A stretch of 64,000 nucleotides of DNA from positions 62,001-126,000 of the forward strand of contig NZ_JMPS01000087.1 in assembly GCF_000735455.1 (NCBI RefSeq), given 5' to 3'. How positions within the stretch are numbered: the stretch's first letter is position 1; every line of letters starts with the position of its first letter. The position numbers and the translations under genes were made by a program. Under the pieces are notes generated by a model. The model did no database searches and was not told where the DNA came from. It saw only the letters and a program-made list of their open reading frames with translations. The DNA is from Yokenella regensburgei ATCC 49455 (GTDB lineage Bacteria; Pseudomonadota; Gammaproteobacteria; Enterobacterales; Enterobacteriaceae). Shown one piece after another: positions 1 through 10,293 of the stretch.

Positions 1-443
1 TTATCCATCACCACTTTTACGGCGTTCGGGTTGAAGGCTTCTTCCGCGCTGTGGACCGGTACGGCAAGCGTTGCCATGCCGCACTGGCTGCGGGCCAGGT
101 TTTCCGCGACCTGGCGGATATTGGCCGCCGGGATCGTCGGCTCGTCGCCCTGGACGTTAACGATGATGGTGTCATCGCTGAAACCACACTTCTCCACCAC
201 TTCCGCCAGACGCTCTGTTCCCGACTGATGGTCGACGCGAGTCATGCAGACTTCGCCACCAACCGCTTCCACAGCGCGCGCCACGTCCGGATGATCGGTC
301 GCGACAATCACCCGATCGGCACCTGATTCACGCGCACGCTCCAGCGTATGGACAATCATCGGCTTTCCGTTGATGTCCTGCAAAGGCTTACCGGGGAGGC
401 GAGTAGAGGCGTAGCGGGCAGGAATAATGACGACAAAACTCAT
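1..443 (-). CDS. kdsB: KdsB, CMP-Kdo synthetase (3' end outside window)
   Basis: This is the N-terminal 147 residues or so of 3-deoxy-manno-octulosonate cytidylyltransferase, which activates Kdo with CTP for the inner core of lipopolysaccharide; it is a cytosolic enzyme. The protein begins [20 protein letters not shown], the nucleotide-binding signature of sugar-nucleotide cytidylyltransferases, and later shows NVQGDEP. The family is about 248 residues long, so roughly 100 C-terminal residues lie beyond the left edge. The start overlaps the ycaR stop by four bases (ATGA), so the two are translationally coupled at the end of the lpxK-ycaQ-ycaR series. Identification is firm; only the truncation limits the call. 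Confidence 0.97.
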   Translation of the reverse strand, partial: MSFVVIIPARYASTRLPGKPLQDINGKPMIVHTLERARESGADRVIVATDHPDVARAVEAVGGEVCMTRVDHQSGTERLAEVVEKCGFSDDTIIVNVQGDEPTIPAANIRQVAENLARSQCGMATLAVPVHSAEEAFNPNAVKVVMD

Positions 444-622
444 GGGTGGCTCTCTCCAGCATCTAAAGTACGAGCTTCGTTTTCCAGCAGTACCGGAATG
501 CCGTCACGCAGCGGGAACGCCAGACGGTCAGCTTTGCAGATAAGTTCCTGCTTTTCCTGACGGAAGTACAGTTTTCCGTTGCATACCGGGCAGGCGATAA
601 TTTCAAGTAAACGATGGTCCAT
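440..622 (-). CDS. ycaR: YcaR, small Trm112-like protein
   Basis: A 60-residue protein starting [18 protein letters not shown], the same length as E. coli YcaR and a member of the UPF0434/Trm112-like family. One CPVC pair is visible and a second Cys (ELIC) follows about 21 residues later; a full four-Cys zinc site is not present. Its molecular role is not established, though relatives of Trm112 act as small partner proteins of enzymes. An upstream in-frame start would add 15 residues, but the MDHR start matches the family and follows a GGAGG-type ribosome binding site. It sits directly upstream of kdsB with an ATGA overlap. Confidence 0.93.
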   Translation of the reverse strand: MDHRLLEIIACPVCNGKLYFRQEKQELICKADRLAFPLRDGIPVLLENEARTLDAGESHP

Positions 623-676
623 AGGTCCTCCAGAGACTCTGGCTAATTCATGGCGAAAGCATATCACAGCGCGACC

Positions 677-1906
677 TCAGGCGGGGTCTATTTCCCAGCC
701 TTTCGGCGTCGCGGCGAAGAGCGATTTCGGGACGACGCCAAGCCGCACTTCAGCGGCATTTTGCCAGCGCGCAAAGTCGCTAATCGCCTGAACGAGCCCC
801 TTTTCAAGCGTTGCGCTAACGCGTACGCCCTCTTCAAGGTAAAGCGCGATGATTTCCAGTACGCCGGTTTTGCGATGCATTTTGCTGTCCATCCGCCCGA
901 CCAGCTTTCCCTGATGCAGAAGCGGTAAGACAAAATAACCATATTGACGCTTCGCCGCCGGGGTGTAGCACTCCAGCCGATAGCTGAAGTTAAACAGCTG
1001 TTCCGCCCGCGTGCGATCCCAGACCACCGGATCAAACGGTGAAAGCACGGCACTGTGCGTGGCGGTCAGTTTTCCGCTCATCGCGGCATCGAGGTGTGGT
1101 AGAAGATCGGCATGCAGCCACATCTCACCAAGGTCTTCGACGGTGACGGGAACAATGCGCCCCTCCTCCTGCCACTGCGCCAGCAGTGCCGGAAGCGCAA
1201 GTTTGCGCAGCCGATAGTAGTCGGCGAGCCACTGCGGGCGGAAAATGCCAAGACTACGGGCGCTGTTTTGCAGCATTAATGCTTCTGCTTCCGGCTGCGG
1301 CAGCAGATCACGGGCATCGTCCCAGTGTGGCATCACGCGGTGAGTCACGTCGTACACGCGCTGGAACTGGCGACGTTCAATCACCATCACTTTCCCGGCG
1401 GTGAAGAGCCCTTCAAGATGGCGTTTGTGTGGTTTCCACTCCCACCAACCTGCCGCCCCTTTGCGCGGGTGCTCAAAGTCGAGCGAACGAACCGGGCCGT
1501 TCTCGGTGATATGGGCAATAAGCTGGTCAATTTCTTTGGCGTGGGTATTCATCCACTCATCGCGATATTTCCAGCCCATGTTCTGCGGTGAGAGCATCCG
1601 ATGGCGCACCAGCTGGAAATCACTACGCGGAAGAAAACAGGCTTCGTGCGCCCAGTACTCCATCAGTTCACCGTTGCGCAGCGCATCATCAAGCCAGGCC
1701 TGCGGATAGCGACCAAGGCGGCTGAAAAGTACCAGGTAGGGGCTGCGTGCGACGATGTTAATCGTGTCTATTTGCAGCAGTGACATACGGGTGATAGTGC
1801 TGAGGATATCCTGCGGTTGCGCCTGACGACGCGGTTTTTTAAGCAGACCCTGAGCGGCAAGATGCAAGTGACGCGCCGCGCTCAGCGACAGGTGAATCTC
1901 CGGCAT
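677..1906 (-). CDS. ycaQ: YcaQ, interstrand-crosslink DNA glycosylase
   Basis: A 409-residue winged-helix protein of the HTH_42 family, closely matching E. coli YcaQ (410 residues). E. coli YcaQ is a DNA glycosylase that unhooks interstrand crosslinks and removes bulky alkyl lesions. Conserved blocks include LLQIDTINIVARSPYLVLFSR near residue 50, YWAHEACFLPRSDF near 90, and SAVLSPFDPVVWDR near 290. The start used here is MPEIHLSL; a further in-frame start seven codons upstream lacks family support. It lies 40 bp after lpxK and 54 bp before ycaR, all on the same strand, so it is probably in the msbA-lpxK transcription unit although its role is DNA repair. Confidence 0.93.
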   Translation of the reverse strand: MPEIHLSLSAARHLHLAAQGLLKKPRRQAQPQDILSTITRMSLLQIDTINIVARSPYLVLFSRLGRYPQAWLDDALRNGELMEYWAHEACFLPRSDFQLVRHRMLSPQNMGWKYRDEWMNTHAKEIDQLIAHITENGPVRSLDFEHPRKGAAGWWEWKPHKRHLEGLFTAGKVMVIERRQFQRVYDVTHRVMPHWDDARDLLPQPEAEALMLQNSARSLGIFRPQWLADYYRLRKLALPALLAQWQEEGRIVPVTVEDLGEMWLHADLLPHLDAAMSGKLTATHSAVLSPFDPVVWDRTRAEQLFNFSYRLECYTPAAKRQYGYFVLPLLHQGKLVGRMDSKMHRKTGVLEIIALYLEEGVRVSATLEKGLVQAISDFARWQNAAEVRLGVVPKSLFAATPKGWEIDPA

Positions 1907-1946
1907 AACACTCCCCCCGTAGTTCAACTGGCGCGATGCAGCGGTA

Positions 1947-2930
1947 TTAACGTGGCTGCGCCAGAGTCAGTAGTTTTTGCAGCAGTTGCTCTGCGCCATC
2001 ACTGCCAAGTGATGCATCAACGGGCAGATACCACCAGTTTTCTTTGGCAAAGCGGCGACATTTAACCGCGTCTTTTTCCGTCATCACAAGCGTCTGCCCT
2101 TCTGTCAGCAGTGCGCTGACATCGGATTCTGACAGAGCCTGATGATCGTTCAGCGCGACGGTTTTTACCGGCGTCACGCCGCACTGCTCGAGGGTAGCAA
2201 AAAAGCGCGGAGGATGGCCGATTCCCGCCATCGCCACCACCTGAGAAAGTTCACTCATCGGGCGGGTTTCGCCGGTTAGCAGATTCACCGCATTCCCGGG
2301 ACGTAGCTGCATTGGGATCTCTCCCGGACGCGCAACGCCACCGTTCACAATGATGGCATCCACGCTTTTAAGCCGCGATGCCCGCTCGCGCATTGGCCCG
2401 GCAGGCAGCCACCAGCCGTTACCGAAGCGACGCACGCCGTCGATAACAACGATCTCCACATCACGGGCCAGACGGTAGTGCTGTAAACCGTCGTCCGTAA
2501 TGATGAGTTGCAGAGGATGTTCAGAAAGGAGTGCCTGCACGGCTTCGCTGCGTACGGGAGAGACCGCAACCGGCGCGCCGGTACGCTGATAGATAAGCAC
2601 CGGCTCGTCACCCGCTTGCGCAGTCGTAGTGCTCTCGCTCAGCAGCAGCGGATAGCTATCGGCCTTACCGCCGTAGCCGCGAGAGACCACGCCCACCCGG
2701 ATACCGCGACGTGTGAGCTGCTCCACCAGCCAGATAACCACCGGCGTTTTCCCGTTGCCGCCTGCGGTCAGGTTACCCACCACCACAACCGGTACCGGCG
2801 CCCGCCAGCTTTTCTTAAGCCCCAGGCGATAGCTCAGGCGAATGAGCCCGCTCACCAGGCCATACAGCCAGGAGAGCGGTAGCAGCAGCCGCCAGAGCGG
2901 CGATTCACCTGACCAGATGCGGGCGATCAT
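1947..2930 (-). CDS. lpxK: LpxK, tetraacyldisaccharide 4'-kinase
   Basis: A 327-residue inner-membrane-associated kinase that phosphorylates the 4' position of the lipid A tetraacyldisaccharide to give lipid IVA. The N-terminus carries a hydrophobic anchor (about residues 14-30) followed by the P-loop [12 protein letters not shown] at residues 52-63, characteristic of LpxK. Length matches the E. coli enzyme (328). The ATG overlaps the msbA stop by four bases, so kinase and lipid A flippase are coupled. This gene order, msbA-lpxK, is conserved across enterobacteria. Confidence 0.97.
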   Translation of the reverse strand: MIARIWSGESPLWRLLLPLSWLYGLVSGLIRLSYRLGLKKSWRAPVPVVVVGNLTAGGNGKTPVVIWLVEQLTRRGIRVGVVSRGYGGKADSYPLLLSESTTTAQAGDEPVLIYQRTGAPVAVSPVRSEAVQALLSEHPLQLIITDDGLQHYRLARDVEIVVIDGVRRFGNGWWLPAGPMRERASRLKSVDAIIVNGGVARPGEIPMQLRPGNAVNLLTGETRPMSELSQVVAMAGIGHPPRFFATLEQCGVTPVKTVALNDHQALSESDVSALLTEGQTLVMTEKDAVKCRRFAKENWWYLPVDASLGSDGAEQLLQKLLTLAQPR

Positions 2931-4675
2931 TGGCCAAATTGCATTTTGTGCAGTTGAGCATACACGCCGCGATGCGCCAGCAGATCCGCATGACTACCAC
3001 GTTCTACGATGTGACCGTCTTCCACCACCACAATTTCGTCGGCCTTTTCAATGGTCGACAGACGGTGGGCAATCACCAGCGAAGTACGGTTTTTCTGCAG
3101 TTCATCAAGTGCTGCCTGAATCGCACGTTCAGATTCGGTATCCAGCGCCGACGTGGCTTCATCAAGGATAAGGATCGGGCAATCACGCAGCAATGCACGA
3201 GCGATAGCGATACGCTGGCGTTGACCGCCAGAGAGCAGTACGCCGTTCTCACCGATAATGGTGTCCAGTCCGTTATCCATTTTGTTGATAAAGTCCATTG
3301 CATGCGCCATACGCGCCGCCTGCTCTATCTGCTCGCGGCTGTACACTTCATTACGCGCATAGGCGATGTTGTTCGCAACGGTATCGTTGAACAGATGGAC
3401 ATTCTGCGATACCAGCGCAACCTGGTTACGCAGCGATGACAGGGTGTATTCGCGCAGGTCGTGACCGTCCAGCAGGATCTCGCCCTTATCGATGTCGTAG
3501 AAACGGGTGATGAGACTTGCAATGGTCGATTTACCTGAACCGGAGCGCCCCACCAGAGCGACCGTTTTCCCTTCCGGGATATTCAAATCAATATTGCTCA
3601 GCGCTGGCGTTTCGCGGCCCGGGTAGGTGAAGGTAACACCACGGAACTGCAGATCGCCTTTCGCACGCTCAATAACCCGGGTCCCTTCGTCTTTTTCCTG
3701 CTCGCTGTCGAGGATAGCAAACAGCGTCTGGCAGGCAGCCATTCCGCGCTGGAACTGCGCGTTGACGTTGGTCAGAGATTTGAGCGGACGCATCAGCGCA
3801 ATCATCGAGGAGAAGACGACGGTAATTGTACCGGCAGTCAGCGTATCCATCACGCTCGGGAAGCTCGCGGCATAGAGAACAAACGCCAGCGCCAGAGAAG
3901 CAATCAGCTGGATGATAGGGTCGGAGATTGACGAAGCAGAGACCATTTTCATCCCCTGCGTACGCATTCTGTTGCTGACCTTATCAAAGCGCGACGTTTC
4001 GACTTCCTGACCGCCAAACATCAGAACCTCTTTGTGGCCCTTCAGCATTTGCTCCGCGCTGGTCGTCACCTGCCCCATCGTGGTCTGCATGTTCTTACTG
4101 ATGTTACGGAAGCGTTTGGAAACGATACGAATGGCAATAGAGACAATCGGCGCCAGCACGATGAGGATCACCGACAGCTGCCAGCTGTAGTAAAACATCA
4201 TAATAAACAGGCCGATAATCGACGCACCTTCACGCACAACGGTTATCAACGCGCTGGAGGAGGAGGATGCCACCTGCTCAGAGTCGTAGGTAATGCGCGA
4301 TAGCAGCGTACCGGTTGACTGCTTATCAAAAAACGCCACCGGCATGCCCATCATATGGCTGAAGAGCTTGCGGCGCATGGTCATTACAACCTTGCCAGAT
4401 ACCCATGAAATGCAATAGCTGGAAACATAGCTGGTTATACCCCTGAGGACCATCAGCCCGATAACCACCAGCGGCATCCACAGCAGCACTGAGCGGTCTG
4501 TTTTACCAAAACCGTCATCCAGTAACGGTTTAAGGAGCGATAACATGAAAGTATCGCTGGCTGCGTTGAGGACTAACGCAACACCCGCCACGATCAGTCC
4601 TGCTTTAAATGGCGCAATAGTCGGCCAGAGTCGGCGGAAGGTCTGCCACGTGGAGAGATCTTTGTCGTTCTGCAT
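2927..4675 (-). CDS. msbA: MsbA, lipid A flippase ABC transporter
   Basis: A 582-residue ABC exporter half-transporter, exactly the E. coli MsbA length. It flips core-lipid A from the cytoplasmic to the periplasmic leaflet of the inner membrane as a homodimer. Six transmembrane segments occupy the first 310 residues or so. The nucleotide-binding domain shows Walker [10 protein letters not shown] near residue 376, the signature LSGGQRQR, Walker [13 protein letters not shown] and the switch histidine in IAHRLST. It starts 36 bp after the ycaI stop and overlaps lpxK by four bases. It is essential in E. coli. Confidence 0.98.
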   Translation of the reverse strand: MQNDKDLSTWQTFRRLWPTIAPFKAGLIVAGVALVLNAASDTFMLSLLKPLLDDGFGKTDRSVLLWMPLVVIGLMVLRGITSYVSSYCISWVSGKVVMTMRRKLFSHMMGMPVAFFDKQSTGTLLSRITYDSEQVASSSSSALITVVREGASIIGLFIMMFYYSWQLSVILIVLAPIVSIAIRIVSKRFRNISKNMQTTMGQVTTSAEQMLKGHKEVLMFGGQEVETSRFDKVSNRMRTQGMKMVSASSISDPIIQLIASLALAFVLYAASFPSVMDTLTAGTITVVFSSMIALMRPLKSLTNVNAQFQRGMAACQTLFAILDSEQEKDEGTRVIERAKGDLQFRGVTFTYPGRETPALSNIDLNIPEGKTVALVGRSGSGKSTIASLITRFYDIDKGEILLDGHDLREYTLSSLRNQVALVSQNVHLFNDTVANNIAYARNEVYSREQIEQAARMAHAMDFINKMDNGLDTIIGENGVLLSGGQRQRIAIARALLRDCPILILDEATSALDTESERAIQAALDELQKNRTSLVIAHRLSTIEKADEIVVVEDGHIVERGSHADLLAHRGVYAQLHKMQFGQ

Positions 4676-4711
4676 TCAAAAAACCAGCTTGTGTTGAAAT
4701 AGCCGCATATT

Positions 4712-6982
4712 CTACCCGTTATCGCCGGACACGCCAAACCACTGATGGTACCAACGAGGTAAAATTTGATCTCGTAAGCTACGGATTTCCCAGTTTTCGC
4801 CCTGAAAGGTGACCGTGATTTGCCCCTGATGCGGCGTATCAAGCCAGCGATAGCCCTGTTGCAGATAGCGCATTTTTACTTTCTCCGAGGGTAATCGCCA
4901 GGTGTTAAATCGTGAGGCGGAGGCCAGCGCCACCGCTCCGCCTACCCGCTGAACCAGTGCAATACCTGACGACGTATTGCTACCATGGTGAGGCACCTGG
5001 ATAATTGTAGACGCAAGATGCTGCCAGTAATGACTCAGCATCGCCGTTTCGGCAACGTTTTCAATATCCCCGGTGAGCAGAAAACGATGTTTCCCATCAT
5101 CTACGCTGACCACGCAGGAACGGTTATTTCCCTGCATGTTGTTCCCTGCAAGCGGCCAGAGCACCCGGAATTGCAGCCCTTCCCACTGCCAGCCGTCGCC
5201 ACGAAAGCAGGAGCGATGCCCTTTCCAGCCAAGTGGACTGCGGATCCAGACCGTGGGCCAGACGCGAGTTATCGAGTCCAGGCCACCGCGATGATCGAGA
5301 TGCTCATGGCTGAGAATAATCCCTTCCGGCCGCAGATTCTGCCAGCGCAGCCAGGGAACGATCAGTTGCTGTCCGCTGTCCCCGCCCGGCCATGCCATCC
5401 CTGTATCATACAAAATGGCCTTATCATGGCGTGATATCACCATTGCCAGCCCCTGGCCGACATCCAGCATGGTGACTCGCCACTCATCGTCAGACGAAGT
5501 GCCCCACAGCGGAAAGAGCAGTACGATGACCGTTGTGACCAGGATTGCCGCCGCGCTTCTCCAGGCCTGAAAGCGCCAGGCTATCAGAGCCAGTAATGGT
5601 ATGCACGTTGCTCCCAGCCAGCGGGCATCAATGTTTAACCACCCCTCCGGTAGCACAGTCAGAAATTTAAACAATATCGCCAGCGCACGATCGGCCACGT
5701 ACCACACGCCGTGTTCCACAAAAGCCGGACCACTTAGGTGCAGCAGCATGGCAACCAGAATACAGGGGACAACCAGCAGCGTGACCAGCGGTACAGCCAG
5801 CAGATTCGCCAACACGGCCGTCAGGCTAACACCATGAAAAAGAGCGACCTGAACGGGCAACAGCAGCAAAGCCAGCCCCAGTTGCAGATGCAGATGCAGT
5901 AACTGAACCAGCTTGCCGGTTCCGCGCGGGTAAACAATGGATGGCAGCGGCACCCACTGGTACCAGAAGATGAGCGCAGCAACGGCAAAGGCCGACATCC
6001 ACAGGCTTTGTGACAACACGGCCAGCGGGTCGAGGAACACTATCCCGGCAACGCAGCACAACCAGACCGACCACGGCGACCATAACCTGCCCCGCAGGCG
6101 CAAACCATACCAGATACCCAGCGCGATGATGGTTCTCATCGCTGGCGGCTGCATGCCGCTAAAAATTGCATACATCAGCGCGCAACAAAAACCGACTACC
6201 AGCGGAAAGCGCCAGCTAATCAGGCGCGCAGGCATAAAGTACTGTAATGCCCGTGCCAGCAGCCAGCCGATCCCGGCAGCAAGCGCAATATGCAAACCAG
6301 AGATAGCCATCAAATGCGAGGTGCCGGTTTGCTGCAGCCGCATTCTTGTTTCAGCGGCAAGCGTTGTCCGCTCGCCGGCTCCCAGTGCCAGAATCACCGC
6401 CCGCCAGGGGTAGTCAGCAAGCGTCGTGTTTAGCGATTGCAGAAAACGTGCTCTGGTGCTGCACCCGGCATCAATGACCTCTGCCGCAACAAAGCGTCCA
6501 CTCACTGCGGTATGTTGTGCCAGTGCGTAACGCTGGCTGTCGAACCCGCCTTCATTGAGCTGGCCGTGTACCGGCCGCAGCCTCAGGATCATCTTCCAGC
6601 GCTGCCCCGCGCAGGAAGCCTCAGGCAGATAATTACCGTACAGCGCCACCCTGACCGCCGGGAACAGGCGTTTACCGTTCAGGCGGAGTATTTCTCCCTG
6701 ATGTGTGGTTTGCCCGTCGGTCGCAATGAGTTGCACCTCTGCCTGCTGATTTTTCCCCACCAGCGCATTAACCGGCCACATCGACTGTCGTGCTGCCAGC
6801 GTTCCCCAGCAGAAAAACAGCACCACCAGAGCCGGGTAACGTGGAGCCCGAGGGAAGATACTGCAGAGAACGCAAACCACCAGCAGCAATCCCTGCACGA
6901 CCAGGATACCCGGTAATTGGGGAAGCCAAAGAAGCGGCAAGATCCCAGTGATACAACACCCTGCGATAGCGGGTAAACGCAT
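4712..6982 (-). CDS. ycaI: YcaI, ComEC/Rec2-family DNA internalisation protein
   Basis: A 756-residue polytopic membrane protein of the ComEC/Rec2 family (E. coli YcaI 754). Order: N-terminal hydrophobic segments and a soluble DUF4131-like domain (about 30-170), a competence transmembrane domain with MAISGLHIALAAG near 225 and SGMQPPAMRT near 268, then a C-terminal metallo-beta-lactamase-like domain with SHEHLDHRGG and PHHGSNTSS. In competent bacteria ComEC forms the inner-membrane DNA channel. Enterobacteria are not classically competent, so the physiological role here is inferred. It begins the msbA-lpxK run and overlaps no gene. The frame is intact with all metal motifs retained, which argues for function. 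Confidence 0.93.
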   Translation of the reverse strand: MRLPAIAGCCITGILPLLWLPQLPGILVVQGLLLVVCVLCSIFPRAPRYPALVVLFFCWGTLAARQSMWPVNALVGKNQQAEVQLIATDGQTTHQGEILRLNGKRLFPAVRVALYGNYLPEASCAGQRWKMILRLRPVHGQLNEGGFDSQRYALAQHTAVSGRFVAAEVIDAGCSTRARFLQSLNTTLADYPWRAVILALGAGERTTLAAETRMRLQQTGTSHLMAISGLHIALAAGIGWLLARALQYFMPARLISWRFPLVVGFCCALMYAIFSGMQPPAMRTIIALGIWYGLRLRGRLWSPWSVWLCCVAGIVFLDPLAVLSQSLWMSAFAVAALIFWYQWVPLPSIVYPRGTGKLVQLLHLHLQLGLALLLLPVQVALFHGVSLTAVLANLLAVPLVTLLVVPCILVAMLLHLSGPAFVEHGVWYVADRALAILFKFLTVLPEGWLNIDARWLGATCIPLLALIAWRFQAWRSAAAILVTTVIVLLFPLWGTSSDDEWRVTMLDVGQGLAMVISRHDKAILYDTGMAWPGGDSGQQLIVPWLRWQNLRPEGIILSHEHLDHRGGLDSITRVWPTVWIRSPLGWKGHRSCFRGDGWQWEGLQFRVLWPLAGNNMQGNNRSCVVSVDDGKHRFLLTGDIENVAETAMLSHYWQHLASTIIQVPHHGSNTSSGIALVQRVGGAVALASASRFNTWRLPSEKVKMRYLQQGYRWLDTPHQGQITVTFQGENWEIRSLRDQILPRWYHQWFGVSGDNG

Positions 6983-7141
6983 AAATACCTCCGTGTGCTT
7001 CCCGGAGTGTGGAACAGTTTGGATCCCGAGTCTGGTCAGAAAGAAGGAATATGCGGTGCAGGCTGGCAGGTAGTTGTGTTGTTGCCGTTATCGCACAACA
7101 GAGATGCGAGGAGGATTCAGAAAAGTGAGAGGGAACAGAAA

Positions 7142-7168
7142 CGAAAAAAGCACCCGCAGGTGCTTTTC
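7142..7168 (-). terminator. Rho-independent terminator after ihfB
   Basis: A GCACC/GGTGC stem (7150-7154 with 7159-7163), extended by A-T pairs, with a four-base loop. Read on the minus strand it is followed by an uninterrupted U-rich tract. It lies 20 bp past the ihfB stop and separates ihfB from ycaI. Confidence 0.88.
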
Positions 7169-7187
7169 TCCGTCAAGCGAGATTCGC

Positions 7188-7472
7188 TTAACCATAAATA
7201 TTGGCGCGGTCGCGTAGTTCTTTACCCGGCTTGAAGTGCGGAACGTATTTACCTTCCAGATCCACTTTATCGCCTGTTTTCGGGTTACGCCCGGTGCGAG
7301 GTGCACGATAGTGCAGAGAGAAGCTGCCGAAACCGCGGATTTCAATGCGCTCGCCCTGTGCAAGCGTCGAGGCCATATGTTCCAGCATCTCTTTCACAGC
7401 ATCTTCAACCGCTTTCGCAGGGATGTGAGAATGCTGGCTTGCAAGTCTCTCAATGAGCTCTGACTTGGTCAT
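7188..7472 (-). CDS. ihfB: IHF beta subunit
   Basis: A 94-residue DNA-bending protein of the HU/IHF family, starting [16 protein letters not shown] is a heterodimer of this subunit with IhfA; it bends DNA sharply for site-specific recombination, replication initiation and transcription. The beta-ribbon arm [21 protein letters not shown] (about 45-65) carries the intercalating proline in GRNP. Length equals E. coli IhfB. It lies downstream of rpsA, separated by a terminator, so expression is probably by own promoter plus read-through. Confidence 0.98.
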   Translation of the reverse strand: MTKSELIERLASQHSHIPAKAVEDAVKEMLEHMASTLAQGERIEIRGFGSFSLHYRAPRTGRNPKTGDKVDLEGKYVPHFKPGKELRDRANIYG

Positions 7473-7517
7473 GATACCTCCGGTTTCCTTTCAGGAATAT
7501 TGCCTAACAGCTTTAAA

Positions 7518-7541
7518 CAAGGGCGGCCGAAGCCGCCCTTT
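7518..7541 (-). terminator. Terminator between rpsA and ihfB
   Basis: A perfect AAGGGCGGC/GCCGCCCTT stem (7519-7527 with 7532-7540) closed by a UUCG tetraloop when read on the minus strand, followed by a short U-rich run (TTGTTT). It lies 85 bp after the rpsA stop and should attenuate read-through into ihfB. Confidence 0.85.
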
Positions 7542-7625
7542 GTCATTGATTACAGAACGAATCCTGTAATCTGTCAAGTCACTCTTGAGACTTCAGGGAG
7601 TGTCTCCCCGAAGTTTCAGAATAAC

Positions 7626-9299
7626 TTACTCGCCTTTAGCTGCTTTGAATGCTTCAGCCATTGCGTTAGAGAAGTTGCCTTCTTCCTGCTTGTTGTTCAC
7701 AGAAGCGATAGCATCTTTCTCGTCAGCTTCGTCTTTAGCACGTACAGACAGGCTGATGGCACGGTTCTTACGGTCAACACCGGTGAATTTAGCTTCAACG
7801 TCGTCGCCTACGCTCAGAACCAGGGTAGCATCTTCAACGCGGTCACGGGATGCTTCAGAAGCACGCAGGTAACCTTCAACGCCGTCGGCCAGTTCTACGG
7901 TTGCGCCTTTAGCGTCAACTGCAGTGACTTTACCGTTAACGATAGCGCCTTTCTTGTTCAGAGCAACCCAGTTGTTGAACGGATCTTCAGCCAGCTGCTT
8001 AACGCCCAGGGAGATACGCTCACGCTCTGCGTCAACCTGCAGAACGACTGCTGCGATTTCGTCGCCTTTCTTGTATTCACGAACTGCTTCTTCGCCTGCA
8101 ACGTTCCAGGAGATGTCAGACAGGTGAACCAGGCCGTCGATGCCGCCGTCCAGGCCGATGAAGATACCGAAGTCAGTGATAGACTTGATTTTACCTTCAA
8201 CGCGGTCGCCCTTGTTGTGGGTTTCTGCGAACTGCTGCCACGGGTTAGATTTGCACTGCTTCAGACCCAGGGAGATACGACGACGTTCTTCGTCGATGTC
8301 CAGAACCATAACTTCCACTACGTCGCCAACGTTAACAACTTTGGACGGGTGGATGTTTTTGTTGGTCCAGTCCATTTCGGAAACGTGAACCAGGCCTTCA
8401 ACGCCTTCTTCGATTTCAACGAAGCAGCCGTAGTCGGTCAGGTTGGTCACGCGACCAGTCAGTTTGGTACCTTCCGGGTAACGCTTAGCGATAGCTACCC
8501 ACGGATCTTCGCCCAGCTGTTTCAGGCCGAGGGATACACGGGTACGCTCGCGGTCGAACTTCAGCACTTTAACAGTGATTTCGTCGCCCACGTTTACGAT
8601 TTCGCTCGGATGCTTAACGCGTTTCCAGGCCATGTCAGTGATGTGCAGCAGGCCGTCAACGCCGCCCAGATCAACGAATGCACCGTAGTCAGTGAGGTTC
8701 TTAACGATACCTTTAACTTCCATGCCTTCCTGCAGGTTTTCCAGCAGCTGATCGCGCTCTGCGCTGTTTTCGGATTCGATAACGGCACGACGAGAAACAA
8801 CAACGTTGTTACGCTTCTGGTCCAGCTTGATTACTTTGAATTCAAGCTCTTTGCCTTCCAGGTGCAGAGTATCACGCACCGGACGCACGTCTACCAGGGA
8901 ACCCGGCAGGAACGCACGAATACCGTTCAGCTCAACAGTGAAGCCACCCTTAACTTTGCCGTTGATAACACCGGTAACAGTTTCAGCGTCTTCGTAAGCT
9001 TTTTCCAGCGTGATCCATGCTTCGTGACGTTTAGCTTTCTCACGGGACAGCAGGGTTTCACCGAAGCCGTCTTCTACTGCATCCAGAGCAACGTCAACTT
9101 CGTCACCAACCTGAATTTCCAGTTCGCCAGCTGCGTTCTTGAACTGCTCTGCAGGGATTGCAGATTCAGATTTCAGGCCCGCATCAACCAGGACTACGTC
9201 TTTGTCGATAGCAACAACAACGCCACGAACGATGGAACCCGGGCGGGTTTCGATAGTTTTTAAGGATTCTTCAAATAGTTGAGCAAAAGATTCAGTCAT
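7626..9299 (-). CDS. rpsA: Ribosomal protein S1
   Basis: A 557-residue 30S protein that unwinds and captures mRNA for initiation. Six S1-type OB folds are visible, with repeated phrases such as [53 protein letters not shown] and [19 protein letters not shown]. Length equals E. coli S1. The strong codon bias typical of highly expressed genes leaves a long open frame on the opposite strand, which is not a gene. It lies downstream of cmk with a 124-bp structured leader, the region where S1 represses its own translation in E. coli. Confidence 0.98.
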   Translation of the reverse strand: MTESFAQLFEESLKTIETRPGSIVRGVVVAIDKDVVLVDAGLKSESAIPAEQFKNAAGELEIQVGDEVDVALDAVEDGFGETLLSREKAKRHEAWITLEKAYEDAETVTGVINGKVKGGFTVELNGIRAFLPGSLVDVRPVRDTLHLEGKELEFKVIKLDQKRNNVVVSRRAVIESENSAERDQLLENLQEGMEVKGIVKNLTDYGAFVDLGGVDGLLHITDMAWKRVKHPSEIVNVGDEITVKVLKFDRERTRVSLGLKQLGEDPWVAIAKRYPEGTKLTGRVTNLTDYGCFVEIEEGVEGLVHVSEMDWTNKNIHPSKVVNVGDVVEVMVLDIDEERRRISLGLKQCKSNPWQQFAETHNKGDRVEGKIKSITDFGIFIGLDGGIDGLVHLSDISWNVAGEEAVREYKKGDEIAAVVLQVDAERERISLGVKQLAEDPFNNWVALNKKGAIVNGKVTAVDAKGATVELADGVEGYLRASEASRDRVEDATLVLSVGDDVEAKFTGVDRKNRAISLSVRAKDEADEKDAIASVNNKQEEGNFSNAMAEAFKAAKGE

Positions 9300-9423
9300 G
9301 TTTAATCTTCAAAAGTTAGATTAACGTCCATCTGACTTCATGTCGGATGGGGTTGTTTCACATACCCGCTCACACTCCGTTGCAGCGGGGGTACTACAAA
9401 TTCAGAGGCGCTGCGTGAGTCAA
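9300..9423 (-). promoter_or_regulatory. rpsA structured leader and weak ribosome binding site
   Basis: The leader folds, on the minus strand, into successive hairpins: a long one with a C-rich/G-rich stem (about 9365-9396), a second pairing CCATC with GATGG (about 9330-9352), and a weak one next to the start. Only a degenerate GAAG precedes the ATG. In E. coli the rpsA leader lacks a canonical Shine-Dalgarno, folds into three hairpins and is the target of S1 autorepression. The layout here matches; the mechanism is inferred. Confidence 0.65.
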
Positions 9424-10107
9424 TCAGGCAACAGCCAGTTTTTGGCGCGCGTATTGTAGCGCTTTTTCAATCACTTGCTCAATACTTAATCGTGTTGAAT
9501 CCAACACTAAAGCATCGGCAGCCGGGACTAACGGTGCCACCGCACGGTTGCGATCGCGATCGTCCCGCTCTTTTATCTCGGACAAAAGGCGCTCAAAGTT
9601 AACACTAAAGCCCTTTTCCTGCAACTGCAGCATGCGCCGGTGGGCGCGCTCTTCCGACGATGCGTCAAGGAAAATTTTGACCGGCGCGTCAGGGAAAACA
9701 ACCGTCCCCATATCACGGCCGTCCGCAATCAGGCCAGGTGCTTCACGAAACGCACGCTGGCGACGCAGCAAGGCTTCGCGCACACGCGGGAATGCCGCCA
9801 CCTGAGAGGCTGCGTTAGCGACTTCCTGGGTGCGAATTTCACCGCTGACGTCTTCACCTTCGAGGATCACTTCCATGTTGCCGTCGGTCGACACAAATCG
9901 CACGTCCAGGTGAGCGGCTAACGGAACCAGAGCCTCTTCTGAAGCCACATCAACGTGATGATGTAACGCCGCCAGCGCCAGTACGCGATAAATAGCGCCT
10001 GAGTCTAACAGATGCCACTGCAACGCTTCCGCCATGGCCTTGCACAGCGTGCCTTTACCTGCACCGCTGGGCCCATCAATGGTGATTACCGGGGCAATTG
10101 CCGTCAT
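9424..10107 (-). CDS. cmk: Cytidylate kinase
   Basis: A 227-residue cytosolic kinase converting CMP and dCMP to the diphosphates for pyrimidine salvage and dNTP supply. The P-loop GPSGAGKGT lies at residues 12-20 and the nucleoside-binding [13 protein letters not shown] near 128. [12 protein letters not shown] was chosen as start because it matches the E. coli protein (227 residues); an in-frame ATG six codons upstream, MLKEKK, overlaps the natural ribosome binding site (AGGAGAAAAAG). In E. coli rpsA promoters lie within and after cmk, consistent with the short gap to rpsA. Confidence 0.97.
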   Translation of the reverse strand: MTAIAPVITIDGPSGAGKGTLCKAMAEALQWHLLDSGAIYRVLALAALHHHVDVASEEALVPLAAHLDVRFVSTDGNMEVILEGEDVSGEIRTQEVANAASQVAAFPRVREALLRRQRAFREAPGLIADGRDMGTVVFPDAPVKIFLDASSEERAHRRMLQLQEKGFSVNFERLLSEIKERDDRDRNRAVAPLVPAADALVLDSTRLSIEQVIEKALQYARQKLAVA

Positions 10108-10254
10108 CTTTTTCTCCTTCAGCAAGGCGTAGTTACATAGACGCCGCGCATTATACCCGCCAAAGCGTCAGACCGTTACTGTTGAGTGACAAATGCAGAA
10201 AGCCTGAAGTTGATTGTAGAATAAATGTACAGACAGGAGGTCAGGAATCGTCAA

Positions 10255-10284
10255 TCTGCGCCGCCGCTTGTGCAACGGCGCAGA
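10255..10284 (-). terminator. Probable aroA terminator hairpin
   Basis: TCTGCGCCG (10255-10263) pairs perfectly with CGGCGCAGA (10276-10284) nine bases after the aroA stop. The U-tract on the minus strand is weak (TTGACGATT), so termination may be partial. E. coli has ycaL between cmk and aroA; here there is only this 186-bp gap. Confidence 0.55.
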
Positions 10285-10293
10285 CGATAGTTA

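Noticed and set aside
7500-9263. 587-codon open frame opposite rpsA
   Set aside because: It is the shadow of strongly biased rpsA codons, which lack the triplets that give antisense stops; composition (very rich in Phe, Val, Asn, Gln) is not protein-like, and rpsA is certain.
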